Part shown: piece after piece, positions 34,036 through 42,201 of the stretch
How positions within the stretch are numbered: position 1 is the first letter of the stretch
Layout: every line of letters starts with the position of its first letter
DNA from: Prevotella sp.
GTDB taxonomy: Bacteria > Bacteroidota > Bacteroidia > Bacteroidales > Bacteroidaceae
Direction of reading: 5' to 3'
Assembly (NCBI GenBank): GCA_017471245.1
Contig: JAFUVB010000099.1
Location: 1 to 42,201, forward strand
Length of the DNA: 42,201 bases
Made by a program: the position numbers and the translations under genes
Notes under the pieces: generated by a model
What the model saw: the letters and a program-made list of their open reading frames with translations, nothing else
Told to the model about the DNA's origin: nothing
Database searches by the model: none

Positions 34036-34998
34036 ATGCAACCAATCAAATTTCAACCACTGCTCAAGTCAACCCTTTGGGGAGGCAATAAGATCATTCC
34101 CTTCAAGCATCTCGACAGCAACCAGCAACAAGTGGGCGAGAGTTGGGAAATATCTGGTGTGAAAGACAACGAAACCATTGTTGCCGAAGGACCGCTTAAA
34201 GGAAAAAGCCTCAACGAAATAGTCAGAGAAATGAAAGACTCGCTCGTTGGAACGGAGAACTACAAACGTTTCGGCGACGAGTTTCCATTGCTTATCAAGT
34301 TCATTGATGCCAGGCAAGACCTGAGCATCCAGGTGCATCCCACCGACGAGATTGCCAAGCGGCAGGGGAAACGGAGGGGCAAGACGGAGATGTGGTACAT
34401 CATGCCATCCGACAAGGAAGCCAAGCTTTATAGCGGATTGCAGCGGCAAATCACCCCGGAGGAATATAAAGAACTGGTTGAAAATGACACCATCTGCGAT
34501 GCCTTGTCGCAATATGAGGTGAGCGAAGGTGATGTTTTCTTCCTGCCGGCAGGGCGCATCCACGCCATTGGCACAGGCTGCTTCCTTGCTGAGATTCAGC
34601 AGACCAGTGATGTAACCTACCGCATTTACGACTTCAAGAGGAAAGACAAAGACGGCAACTACCGCGAACTGCATACCAAGGAGGCTGCCGAAAGCATTAA
34701 CTACCAAGTGGAAAGAGACTATCGCACGCATTACCATGCCATGAAGAACGAAGGAGTCTCATTGGTGGAATGCCCCTATTTCTCCACTGCCGTATACGAT
34801 CTTGACGAGCCAATGACACTCGATTATTCAGAACTCGACAGTTTTGTGATTCTCATCGGCATCGGCGGTGCAGGGATCATTACCGACAATGAGGGCAACA
34901 CCACATCGCTGAATGCCGGAGAAACCATTCTGATTCCTGCCACCACACAAAGCATTCATGTGTCGGGAACGCTGAAATTTCTGGAAACCTACGTATAG
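34036..34998 (+). CDS. manA: Mannose-6-phosphate isomerase, class I
   Basis: The predicted product has 320 aa, a short type I phosphomannose isomerase as in Firmicutes and Bacteroidetes. It interconverts mannose-6-phosphate and fructose-6-phosphate, feeding mannose use or GDP-mannose synthesis. Zinc ligands are visible: Gln99 and His101 in IQVHPTDE, Glu118 in KTEMWY and His176 in GRIHAIG. The C-terminal cupin segment ends LNAGETILIPATT. It follows trkH after 59 nt with no recognisable promoter box, so it may share the dxs transcript. It ends six bases before the facing DUF4435 gene, with no room for a terminator. Confidence 0.93.
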   Translation: MQPIKFQPLLKSTLWGGNKIIPFKHLDSNQQQVGESWEISGVKDNETIVAEGPLKGKSLNEIVREMKDSLVGTENYKRFGDEFPLLIKFIDARQDLSIQVHPTDEIAKRQGKRRGKTEMWYIMPSDKEAKLYSGLQRQITPEEYKELVENDTICDALSQYEVSEGDVFFLPAGRIHAIGTGCFLAEIQQTSDVTYRIYDFKRKDKDGNYRELHTKEAAESINYQVERDYRTHYHAMKNEGVSLVECPYFSTAVYDLDEPMTLDYSELDSFVILIGIGGAGIITDNEGNTTSLNAGETILIPATTQSIHVSGTLKFLETYV

Positions 34999-35004
34999 GT
35001 TTCC

Positions 35005-36024
35005 TCACTTCGTCTCTTCCGACTGGGTATTTTTGGCAAGGAACTGCCGTATGTCGGTCTGAATACGCCCGAAGGGTTCGGAGAAGGCATAACCGATGTT
35101 CTTTTTCAGCATCTGTGCTATGTCCTGCGTGCTATGACTGTAGCACGACAGTTCATTGCGCATTTGCGTGCTGTGCCGGGCCTGCCGGCGTATCTCTGCC
35201 TCGCGGGCATTGATCAGGCGCTTGCACACCTTGCTCATCACCGGCACCACCACCTTGTCGAACAAATGATGTCCCTGCACATAGAGATAGGTGGTCTGCG
35301 GCGTTACCCCCAACTCCTCAATCAATTCTTTCTTGAGTGCCAGATAACTCTCCTTGGCATCGGGGTGACGCTTCTGCAAAGCCGAGATTTTGGTGTATAC
35401 TTTGCGGCGCAGATGCTTGATACTGTCTTCGGGATTCTCTACGGAAAAACCGCCCAGCGTTACGATCATGTTGAACTCCGTGATGGTGAATTCTGTGTAG
35501 ATGGGGCGCCGGTAGTGCCAAATGCTCCATACGAAGAGCGGGAAGATGGCTTCGCTATATTGCTGCATGAATGTAGGGAAGTCAAAAACTTCGTGGTCGT
35601 TCAGCGTTACAGCCACTGCCACTGTGCGCAGCGAAGGGGCATAGCATTGCAGGTTTTCTATGCTGTAGGCATAAGTGTGAAACACGTAAGGACTCTCCAG
35701 CATGCGCTTGCTGGTCTCGGTGACTCCCTGTATCAGGTAATCATAGTCGGCATCCACACAGCAAATCAGATTCTTGCCGGCACTTTTCTTCAGCAGATTC
35801 ATCAGCACCGACTTCTTCCCTCTTTCCAGAGTCTTGTGCGAAGGAAGCATCACTTCGAAATAAAGCCTGTCGTTCTCAAACGATCCCAGCACGGTGCGCC
35901 AGAAAAAGATGTCGTCGTAGCTCTCGACATAAGCCACAATCTTATGCCTCGTATTTTTCGAGTTCAGCTTGTTTGCTGCCTCGATATAGCCTGACGAAAT
36001 GTTTTCCTTTAGCCGCGATGCCAT
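35005..36024 (-). CDS. DUF4435 (TOPRIM-like) protein, AriB-like effector candidate
   Basis: The predicted product has 339 aa from MASRLKENIS. An open upstream stretch overlaps the ATPase gene and was excluded. The N-terminal DUF4435 domain shows TOPRIM-type acidic residues: Glu34 in YVESYDDIFFW and the D91-x-D93 pair in LICCVDADYDYL. The C-terminal half is helical and basic (AREAEIRRQARH) with no domain I recognise. DUF4435 proteins paired with an AAA ATPase form PARIS (AriB is the TOPRIM nuclease held inactive by AriA) and other OLD-like systems. The preceding gene is such an ATPase with a 14-nt gap, so the pairing is visible here. That it defends against phage is inference; a housekeeping role is possible because the neighbours are core genes. 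Confidence 0.75.
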   Translation of the reverse strand: MASRLKENISSGYIEAANKLNSKNTRHKIVAYVESYDDIFFWRTVLGSFENDRLYFEVMLPSHKTLERGKKSVLMNLLKKSAGKNLICCVDADYDYLIQGVTETSKRMLESPYVFHTYAYSIENLQCYAPSLRTVAVAVTLNDHEVFDFPTFMQQYSEAIFPLFVWSIWHYRRPIYTEFTITEFNMIVTLGGFSVENPEDSIKHLRRKVYTKISALQKRHPDAKESYLALKKELIEELGVTPQTTYLYVQGHHLFDKVVVPVMSKVCKRLINAREAEIRRQARHSTQMRNELSCYSHSTQDIAQMLKKNIGYAFSEPFGRIQTDIRQFLAKNTQSEETK

Positions 36025-36038
36025 GAATGGTGTGTGAA

Positions 36039-36869
36039 TTAGCTGTTGGTGGTAATGTCGCTCACTTCGGTCACATTGTCCATCCACCCGTTCATGATGA
36101 CAGCAGGCGAATGGGTGGTCAGAATAATCTGCACATTGGGATTCAGCTCCAGTATCAGATCGATGAGCCGCTGCTGCCAGTCGATGTGCAGGCTCACTTC
36201 GGGCTCATCCATGAAAAGCACGTAGTTCTTGCCGTCTTCCACCAGTACGGTGAGCAGGATGGCAAGCATCTGTTTCTCACCGCTCGACAGTTGATAAGGC
36301 ACGAGGGTCTCCCCGATTTGCGAGAATCGGATTTCGTTTTCCGTGCGGACAATGGTTTTTCCTGTTTCCTTGAACAGATCGTCAACCAAATCCTGGAATT
36401 TCTTCTTAGGTTCGCTGTAAGCCTGCGCCTGCATAGCAGAGTCGGCACTGCCGCTTTGCAGGGCAGCGATGATTTTGTTTCCCACGTTCACCTGATAGTC
36501 GAGATACTTGCGCTGCAGCTTATACAGCTGCCAGTCTAATTCTGTGGCAAGACTCACATCCATCTTGCTCACCGATTCGGCATTCAGAATGGGACGGTCG
36601 AAAGACCGAATCACGTCGAAACGTATGTGGGTTGCGTCTACAGGATTGGTTTTCACATGCACCCCCTTCAGCAAATGATTGACAATGTCACCATTCGTGC
36701 TCACGCTCTTCACCACCTTATTTAATATAGTGCTCTTCCCCACTCCGTTGATTCCGCTGAGGATGTTCACACGACGGTCGAGGTTCCACACCACGTGGCG
36801 GCGCCCGCTCCAAAGCGAATCAATCTCAATCTGCTCAATGTAATCTGCGTACTTCTGCATAGCTGTCAT
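36039..36869 (-). CDS. AAA/ABC-type ATPase paired with DUF4435 (AriA-like candidate)
   Basis: The predicted product has 276 aa from MTAMQKYADYIEQ (an ATG at 36860 is also possible). It is an AAA_15/AAA_21-type ATPase of the SMC/RecF/ABC class. Walker A, GINGVGKST, lies at about residues 39-47. The signature LSSGEKQM is at about 194-201. Walker B, YVLFMDEPEVSLH, has Asp222/Glu223, and the H-loop LTTHSP follows at about 250. The middle region is short, so the protein is smaller than the AriA proteins I recall (over 400 aa). It precedes the DUF4435 gene in an evident operon with its own promoter. The pair could be a compact PARIS relative or another ATPase-TOPRIM system. Confidence 0.8.
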   Translation of the reverse strand: MTAMQKYADYIEQIEIDSLWSGRRHVVWNLDRRVNILSGINGVGKSTILNKVVKSVSTNGDIVNHLLKGVHVKTNPVDATHIRFDVIRSFDRPILNAESVSKMDVSLATELDWQLYKLQRKYLDYQVNVGNKIIAALQSGSADSAMQAQAYSEPKKKFQDLVDDLFKETGKTIVRTENEIRFSQIGETLVPYQLSSGEKQMLAILLTVLVEDGKNYVLFMDEPEVSLHIDWQQRLIDLILELNPNVQIILTTHSPAVIMNGWMDNVTEVSDITTNS

Positions 36870-36884
36870 GACCTTTTTCTGCCA

Positions 36885-36892
36885 CAAAGATA
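36885..36892 (-). promoter_or_regulatory. Promoter -7 box of the ATPase-DUF4435 operon
   Basis: CAAAGATA on the plus strand reads TATCTTTG on the minus strand, 15 nt before the ATG at 36869. It places the start at 36869 or 36860 rather than at an upstream TTG that overlaps the box. Confidence 0.6.
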
Positions 36893-37125
36893 TGAATAAA
36901 AAACGATAAGCGGCAATATTATGTGCAAAATTCTTTTAAATCCGGCAAAATTATAAGTAACAGTATCAGAAAAAGGAACTTGATATATAAGGCTATACGC
37001 ATGAATAGAGTGCAACGGTTTTTCAAAAAGATGGCATGTTAAATGGGCATTTCCCTTTGTATGCGCCTACCAATAAATGCTCTGATTTCCAAGATATTAC
37101 GAACTCTCCGACAGAAAAAGAAGAG

Positions 37126-37235
37126 TTCGCGATAGTTTTTATATCAAAAACTGCGAGTTTTTATTGCAAACACTTGCAGTTTTCAATTCAAAAAGTCGCT
37201 GTTTTTGAAAGAAACACTCGCAGTAATTCGCAGCC
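37126..37235. repeat. 22-bp palindromic repeat array 3
   Basis: Units of 22 bp start at 37126, 37148, 37170, 37192 and 37214. The clearest core is AAACTGCGAGTTT at 37148, as in array 1. The others are variants (ACACTTGCAGTTT, AAAGTCGCTGTTT, ACACTCGCAGTAA, and a left half-match at 37126). Spacers often end in CAA or GAA. It lies in the 526-bp divergent spacer between the ATPase operon and the helicase gene. The rest of that spacer (36893-37125, 37236-37337) shows no gene. Confidence 0.8.
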
Positions 37236-37337
37236 ACACTTTTTAAAAGCATTGGTCTGACGGTTTTGAAACCAGCAAGGAAACAGTTTCATTCGCATCT
37301 CCGACAGCTGTTCGCCTTACAATTTCGTCAGCGAAAG

Positions 37338-37369
37338 TTTGGCTATTCGGAAATAAAACATTACTTTTG
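37338..37369 (+). promoter_or_regulatory. Promoter of the helicase gene
   Basis: TTTG at 37338-37341 lies 20 nt before TACTTTTG at 37362-37369, and the ATG follows 25 nt later. Both boxes fit the Bacteroidetes consensus. Confidence 0.7.
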
Positions 37370-37394
37370 CAGAAAAGCCCATAAAGCAAATACA

Positions 37395-39851
37395 ATGGAA
37401 AGGCAACATAACCAAGAACTGAGAATGGCATGGGACTTTGTCACGAACACCGGGACGAGCATCTTCCTTACGGGAAAGGCTGGAACGGGAAAGACCACAT
37501 TCCTGAAAACACTGAAAGAGAAGTCGCCCAAGCGCATGGTGGTGGTGGCTCCTACCGGCGTAGCTGCCATCAATGCAGGCGGTGTAACCATTCATTCCTT
37601 TTTCCAGTTGCCGCTGTCACCCTACGTTCCGGAGGCTTCGTTCCAATCGAAATATGACTTCAGCAAGGAGAAACGCAGCATTCTCAAGACCATGGATTTG
37701 CTCGTTATTGATGAAATCAGCATGGTGCGCAGCGACCTTCTTGATGCCATCGACAACGTGTTGCGCCGCTACCGCAATCACAAGTTGCCATTCGGCGGCG
37801 TGCAGTTGCTGATGATCGGCGACCTGCAACAGCTGGCTCCCGTGGTGACCGAACAAGACGCACAGCTCATCAACAAATACTATGACACCCCCTTCTTCTT
37901 CGGAAGCCACGCGCTTCGTCAGACAAGCTATGTAACCATTGAACTGAAACAGGTGTACCGACAGAGCGACGAGCAGTTCCTACAGCTTCTGAACAACATA
38001 CGCGAGGGGAAAGCCACAGCGCAGGACTATGCGCTGCTCAACCAACGCTGCCAGCCGCATTTCAGTCCGAATGACAAGGAAGGATATATACGGCTGACCA
38101 CTCACAACAACATGGCGAAACGCTATAATGAAGAACAGCTGAAGAAACTGGACTCTCCCGCCCGGACTTTCAATGCTAAGATTGAAGGAACATTCCCGGA
38201 ATATGCCTATCCCACCGATGTTGAACTCACGCTGAAGGTAGGGGCGCAAGTGATGTTTGTGAAGAATGACCCGTCGCCTGCCCATCTTTTCTATAATGGC
38301 AAGATCGGTCACATCACGCAAATAGGTGAAGACCGTATTACAGTGCAATGTCCTGAAGACGACTACAAGATTGAAGTAGAAGCCATGGATTGGGAGAATG
38401 CCAAGTACGTTCTCAACGAAAAGACAAAAGAGATTGAGACTGAGGTGATGGGAATGTTCAGCCAATATCCCCTGCGATTGGCATGGGCTATCACGATACA
38501 CAAGAGCCAGGGACTGACATTTGAACGAGCCATCATCGACGCAAGCCTATCATTCGCATCAGGGCAGGTGTATGTCGCACTGAGCAGGTGCAAGACTCTG
38601 GAAGGGCTCATTCTGGCAAATCCCATTACGGAACATGCCGTCTTCAACGATCCGCGCATCAACAACTATATAGCGCAACAGGAATCCGCCGCAGCGCAAA
38701 GCATACGCATGCTGCCACAGCTCAAGGAGCAGTATTACGTGGAACAGCTTCGGGAACTGTTCGATTTCTCCGACTTGCACGAAAAGGAAGAGTGGATGAG
38801 CCGCGTGCTCGATGAGCATTTCTTCCGCCAATTCCCCACTTTATGCCGACAACATCGCATTGCCCTCCAAGGCTTGGCCGGCGAGGTGGTGAGCGTTGCA
38901 TCAAAATGGATTAGGGTTATCAACAGCATGAGTGCCGACCAGCTCCACGAAGGAGCTTTTCTGGAAAGGGTGTCACGCAGTGCGCACTTCTTTCACAAGA
39001 CCATCACCGACATCATGCAGCAATTGCTGGAAGACACCAATGTCACGTCCGACAACAAGGCGGCGAAGAAAAAATTCGAGGAAGCACTTGCAGATGTCAC
39101 TTTGTCATACGAGATGAAGCAGCGCATATTGCGTATGCAGATGACGAATGAGTTTTCCACGTCAAACTACTTGCGGTTTAAGGCGAAGGCCGTGCTGGAA
39201 GCCATCGAAGAAAGCAGCCCTAAAAAACAGACACGCAAACGCAAAAACGCAGTGGCGATGGGCGATATCAAGCATCCGGAACTCTATAAACGCCTGATTA
39301 TATGGAGAGAGAAAAAAGCAGCCTTGCTGGATACCAACCCAAACAATATCATCCAGCAGCGCGCTATAATCAGTATTGCGAACTATCTGCCTGCCGACCG
39401 GCCGTCGCTCATCGCGACACAATACGTGGGACGTGTCAGTGCCGACAGATACGGGGTGGAGATTCTTGAAATCGTCAACACATATCTTGTCCAAAACAAT
39501 CTATCCGGAACTTCCGTTGCCGACATTAAAAAGGAAGTAAAGCAGAAAAAAGGTGTTTCTGAGACATACCAGATTACATTCGATATGTACCAGCAGGGAA
39601 AAGCTCCGGAACTGATTGCGAAAGAGCGCGGAAACTCACTATCCACCATCATGGGACACCTGGCATACTTCGTTCAGCGCGGACAATTGCCGCTCTCAGC
39701 CTTTGTGTCTCCCACGCAGCAGCATGCCATCCTTCAGGCAATCGGCAAAGTTGGAGTCAAACACGGACTCACAGCCATAAAGAACAATTGTTCTGAAGAG
39801 GTTACTTACGACCAAATCAAGATGATGCTTGGTGCGACAAAGAAACAATAA
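37395..39851 (+). CDS. Pif1/RecD-like SF1 helicase with HRDC and C-terminal HTH domains
   Basis: The predicted product has 818 aa from MERQHNQELR. The frame is open upstream but runs across the promoter. The N-terminal half is an SF1B helicase: Walker A GKAGTGKTT (27-35), VVVAPTGVAAINAGG (motif Ia), LLVIDEISM (motif II), LMIGDLQQLAPV (motif III), and TIHKSQGLTFERA with YVALSRCKTLEGL (motifs V and VI), all Pif1/RecD-type. Residues about 625-700 (LYKRLIIWREKKAALLD...) read as an HRDC domain. The last 100 (ITFDMYQQGKAPELIAKERG, STIMGHLAYFVQRGQL) read as an HTH_40 winged-helix-like domain. Both are normally found at the end of RecQ. The likely role is unwinding of forks, R-loops or G-quadruplexes in genome maintenance. 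It is a stand-alone transcription unit. Confidence 0.88.
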   Translation: MERQHNQELRMAWDFVTNTGTSIFLTGKAGTGKTTFLKTLKEKSPKRMVVVAPTGVAAINAGGVTIHSFFQLPLSPYVPEASFQSKYDFSKEKRSILKTMDLLVIDEISMVRSDLLDAIDNVLRRYRNHKLPFGGVQLLMIGDLQQLAPVVTEQDAQLINKYYDTPFFFGSHALRQTSYVTIELKQVYRQSDEQFLQLLNNIREGKATAQDYALLNQRCQPHFSPNDKEGYIRLTTHNNMAKRYNEEQLKKLDSPARTFNAKIEGTFPEYAYPTDVELTLKVGAQVMFVKNDPSPAHLFYNGKIGHITQIGEDRITVQCPEDDYKIEVEAMDWENAKYVLNEKTKEIETEVMGMFSQYPLRLAWAITIHKSQGLTFERAIIDASLSFASGQVYVALSRCKTLEGLILANPITEHAVFNDPRINNYIAQQESAAAQSIRMLPQLKEQYYVEQLRELFDFSDLHEKEEWMSRVLDEHFFRQFPTLCRQHRIALQGLAGEVVSVASKWIRVINSMSADQLHEGAFLERVSRSAHFFHKTITDIMQQLLEDTNVTSDNKAAKKKFEEALADVTLSYEMKQRILRMQMTNEFSTSNYLRFKAKAVLEAIEESSPKKQTRKRKNAVAMGDIKHPELYKRLIIWREKKAALLDTNPNNIIQQRAIISIANYLPADRPSLIATQYVGRVSADRYGVEILEIVNTYLVQNNLSGTSVADIKKEVKQKKGVSETYQITFDMYQQGKAPELIAKERGNSLSTIMGHLAYFVQRGQLPLSAFVSPTQQHAILQAIGKVGVKHGLTAIKNNCSEEVTYDQIKMMLGATKKQ

Positions 39852-39984
39852 CACAGGACATCCACGCATCTGCATAGCAAATATACCACAGATGTGACAA
39901 TCTGTCATGTCTTTGTCATGCGTGCTCACATAATCACCATTGGCATAAATTTTGTTGTTTAATTATCGGATTGCGAAAGCATGA

Positions 39985-40000
39985 TCGCATTCAAATGCGA
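39985..40000 (+). promoter_or_regulatory. Palindrome in the dnaK leader
   Basis: TCGCATT-CA-AATGCGA is a perfect dyad about 50 nt before the dnaK ATG. It is not a CIRCE element. An operator or an mRNA hairpin is possible. The 197-bp spacer also has repeated TGTCATG at 39904 and 39914 and no clean TAnnTTTG box. Confidence 0.45.
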
Positions 40001-40048
40001 ACAGAATCTTTTAATTAACACGAGTATAAACAATAAAATAATACAACA

Positions 40049-41962
40049 ATGGGAAAAGTAATTGGAATTGACTTAGGTACTACTAACAGCTGCGTTGCCG
40101 TTTTCGAAGGCAATGAGCCAGTAGTGATTGCAAACAGCGAAGGAAAGCGCACCACTCCATCAGTGGTTGGATTCGTACAAGGCGGTGAGCGCAAGATTGG
40201 TGACCCGGCAAAGCGTCAGGCCATCACAAACCCGAAGAACACCGTTTACTCTATTAAACGTTTCATGGGCGAGAACTGGCAGCAGACAGAAAAAGAAATC
40301 TCTCGCGTGCCATATACAGTAGTTAATGAAAACGGTTATCCTCGTGTAGACATCGAGGGACGTAAATATACACCGCAGGAAATCTCTGCCATGGTGCTTC
40401 AGAAAATGAAGAAGACCGCAGAGGACTATCTCGGACAGGAAGTGACTGATGCAGTTATCACCGTACCGGCATACTTCTCCGACTCTCAGCGTCAGGCTAC
40501 GAAGGAAGCCGGACAGATTGCTGGTCTCAATGTTCGTCGTATTGTGAACGAGCCAACTGCCGCAGCATTGGCTTACGGTGTTGACAAGGCAAACAAAGAC
40601 ATGAAGATTGCCGTGTTCGACTTGGGTGGTGGTACGTTTGATATCTCCATTCTGGAATTCGGCGGTGGAGTGTTTGAAGTGCTCTCCACTAATGGTGACA
40701 CTCACCTCGGCGGTGACGACTTCGATCAGGTTATCATCGACTGGCTTGTACAGGAGTTCAAGAATGACGAAGGTGCAAACCTGAAAGACGACCCAATGGC
40801 TATGCAGCGTCTGAAGGAAGCTGCCGAGAAGGCAAAGATCGAATTGTCTTCAAGCACTTCCACAGAGATCAACCTGCCATATATCATGCCTGTAGGCGGT
40901 GTTCCCAAGCACTTGGTGAAGACACTGACCCGCGCAAAGTTCGAGCAACTGGCACACGACCTGATTCAGGCTTGTCTGGCACCGTGCCAAAAAGCCATGG
41001 CAGATGCCAAATTGTCAACGTCGGAAATTGACGAGGTTATACTCGTTGGCGGTTCAAGCCGTATCCCTGCAGTACAGACATTGGTAAAGAACTACTTCGG
41101 CAAGGAGCCTTCGAAGGGTGTGAACCCCGATGAGGTGGTGGCTGTAGGCGCATCTATCCAGGGTGCCATTCTGAACAAGGAAGGTGGTGTGGGCGACATC
41201 GTATTGCTCGATGTAACTCCGCTGACACTGGGTATCGAGACTCTTGGTGGCGTAATGACCAAGCTGATTGAGGCAAACACAACAATCCCCTGCAAGAAGA
41301 GCGAGACCTTCTCGACAGCTGCCGACAACCAGACAGAAGTAACCATCCACGTACTGCAAGGCGAGCGTCCAATGGCAGCACAGAATAAGAGCATCGGACA
41401 GTTCAATCTGACAGGTATAGCTCCTGCCCGCCGTGGTATTCCTCAGATTGAGGTAACCTTCGACATCGATGCCAACGGTATCCTCAAGGTAAGTGCCAAG
41501 GACAAGGCAACGGGAAAGGAACAAGCCATCCGCATCGAGGCATCCTCTGGTCTGTCACAGGACGAGATCAACCGTATGAAGGCTGAGGCTGAAGCCAACG
41601 CAGAGGCTGACAAGCGTGAGCGTGAGCGCATCGACAAGATGAACCAGGCCGACTCCATGATCTTCCAGACCGAAACCTTCCTCAACGAGAATGGTGATAA
41701 GCTCGGTGCCGACAAGGCTAACGTGGAGCAGGCCGTCCAGCAGCTGAAGGACGCTCACAAGAGCGGCGATGTTACTGCTATCGACAATGCCATCAACAAC
41801 CTGAACCAGGTAATGCAAGCCGCCTCTGCCAAGATGTACCAGCAGGCTGGTCCCCAGCCTGGAACTGATCCCAATCAAGGCGCAGGCTTCCAAGGCGGTC
41901 AGCAGGCCCAGTCGAACCCCAACGACGATGTCCAGGATGCCGACTTTGAGGAGGTGAAGTAA
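40049..41962 (+). CDS. dnaK: Chaperone DnaK (Hsp70)
   Basis: The predicted product has 637 aa, the usual length. The nucleotide-binding domain (1 to about 380) has [16 protein letters not shown], the phosphate-2 loop [14 protein letters not shown], and [11 protein letters not shown]. The interdomain linker [17 protein letters not shown] precedes the substrate-binding beta domain and the helical lid. The C-terminus is a glycine/glutamine-rich tail ending [12 protein letters not shown], close to the EEVK-type end that contacts co-chaperones. It folds client proteins with DnaJ and GrpE. Neither is adjacent here, so dnaK is a single-gene unit with its own leader and terminator. Codon use appears strongly biased, as expected for an abundant protein. 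Confidence 0.98.
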   Translation: MGKVIGIDLGTTNSCVAVFEGNEPVVIANSEGKRTTPSVVGFVQGGERKIGDPAKRQAITNPKNTVYSIKRFMGENWQQTEKEISRVPYTVVNENGYPRVDIEGRKYTPQEISAMVLQKMKKTAEDYLGQEVTDAVITVPAYFSDSQRQATKEAGQIAGLNVRRIVNEPTAAALAYGVDKANKDMKIAVFDLGGGTFDISILEFGGGVFEVLSTNGDTHLGGDDFDQVIIDWLVQEFKNDEGANLKDDPMAMQRLKEAAEKAKIELSSSTSTEINLPYIMPVGGVPKHLVKTLTRAKFEQLAHDLIQACLAPCQKAMADAKLSTSEIDEVILVGGSSRIPAVQTLVKNYFGKEPSKGVNPDEVVAVGASIQGAILNKEGGVGDIVLLDVTPLTLGIETLGGVMTKLIEANTTIPCKKSETFSTAADNQTEVTIHVLQGERPMAAQNKSIGQFNLTGIAPARRGIPQIEVTFDIDANGILKVSAKDKATGKEQAIRIEASSGLSQDEINRMKAEAEANAEADKRERERIDKMNQADSMIFQTETFLNENGDKLGADKANVEQAVQQLKDAHKSGDVTAIDNAINNLNQVMQAASAKMYQQAGPQPGTDPNQGAGFQGGQQAQSNPNDDVQDADFEEVK

Positions 41963-41989
41963 TCCACGATAAGAAACGATAAGAGAATC

Positions 41990-42036
41990 ATAAGAAAGTG
42001 GTGTAATCCAAGTGGTTACACCACTTTTCTTATTGT
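41990..42036 (+). terminator. Intrinsic terminator after dnaK
   Basis: ATAAGAAAGTGGTGTAA pairs with TTACACCACTTTTCTTAT across a 9-nt loop and is followed by TGTTAAATTTTG. The long stem lies 28 nt after the stop codon. Confidence 0.85.
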
Positions 42037-42077
42037 TAAATTTTGTTTTGATTCTTGCGCATTTCGGATTTTCGGGG

Positions 42078-42085
42078 TAATTTTG
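42078..42085 (+). promoter_or_regulatory. Promoter -7 box of the next gene
   Basis: TAATTTTG fits the consensus, 89 nt before the ATG at 42175. The leader between them contains GTAGAAAAGAT twice (42112 and 42164), the second copy directly abutting the ATG. Confidence 0.5.
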
Positions 42086-42174
42086 CATCATATTTGCGAC
42101 ACGACTTATTGGTAGAAAAGATTAAACTTATAAATACTTGTCGCTACTTAGATGGATTAAATAGTAGAAAAGAT

Positions 42175-42201
42175 ATGCCAGCGTTAAAATTCGAGATTAA
42201 A
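42175..42201 (+). CDS. Start of an unidentified gene, cut by the window edge
   Basis: Only nine codons are visible (MPALKFEIK). The ATG follows an A/G-rich stretch (AGTAGAAAAGAT) and a promoter box lies upstream, so a real gene start is likely. No function can be given from nine residues. Confidence 0.5.

Noticed and set aside
36025-36087. N-terminal extension of the DUF4435 protein
   Set aside because: It would overlap the end of the ATPase gene; the ATG at 36024 gives a normal 14-nt spacing.
37266-37394. N-terminal extension of the helicase to a TTG
   Set aside because: The extension spans the TTTG-N20-TACTTTTG promoter and encodes no part of the helicase fold.
42112-42174. Repeated GTAGAAAAGAT in the last leader, considered as an operator pair
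   Set aside because: Two 11-bp A-rich copies in AT-rich DNA are weak evidence, and the following gene is not visible.

Overview
The window looks like a chromosomal segment of a Prevotella-type Bacteroidales. The evidence is a SprA translocon protein of the type IX secretion system, Bacteroidetes-style promoters (a TAnnTTTG -7 box, sometimes with TTTG about 20 nt upstream) at most transcription units, a PafA-type phosphatase, and a bifunctional FtcD in a histidine-degradation locus. I see no rRNA, tRNA, CRISPR array or complete insertion sequence.

Region 1 (1-5.7 kb) is AT-rich and accessory. It is the worn edge of a restriction-modification/defence island. It holds fragments of DinD/BRO, type III Mod, KilA-N, ORF6N, DUF1016 nuclease and RhuM genes. 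Three genes look intact: a KilA-N protein, a 702-aa DUF262/DUF1524 (GmrSD-like) nuclease and a four-helix-bundle protein. A 0.4-kb direct duplication and four copies of a short leader/promoter module (around 4141, 4454, 4755 and 5535) show how the island was shuffled and eroded.

Region 2 (5.9-15.5 kb) is metabolic: nadB, then ftcD-hutU-hutH and, across a two-gene minus-strand insert of paralogous secreted proteins, hutI. Together these hut genes take histidine to glutamate with the one-carbon unit delivered to tetrahydrofolate.

Region 3 (15.5-25.5 kb, minus strand) runs ruvA-sprA-pafA: Holliday-junction branch migration, the giant T9SS outer-membrane channel, and a periplasmic phosphatase. 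Region 4 (25.9-29 kb) has ddh (meso-diaminopimelate dehydrogenase), a DUF4332 helix-hairpin-helix protein and a secreted C1-family peptidase.

Region 5 (29.2-35 kb) is a tightly packed dxs-trkA-trkH unit followed by manA. Region 6 (35-36.9 kb, minus) is an AAA ATPase plus DUF4435/TOPRIM pair resembling the two-gene PARIS defence architecture. Region 7 holds a Pif1-like helicase with RecQ-style C-terminal domains, dnaK, and the first codons of a further gene.

The most unusual signal is in non-coding DNA. Three intergenic spacers (5719-5828, 25555-25686, 37126-37235) each hold five or six units of a palindromic repeat with the same exact 22-bp period. Two arrays share the core AAACTGCGAGTTT. 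The third has a different core, AAATYAAWTTRATTT, in which base changes in one arm are matched in the other, and it is bracketed by 23-bp imperfect inverted repeats. I do not recognise this as a described element.
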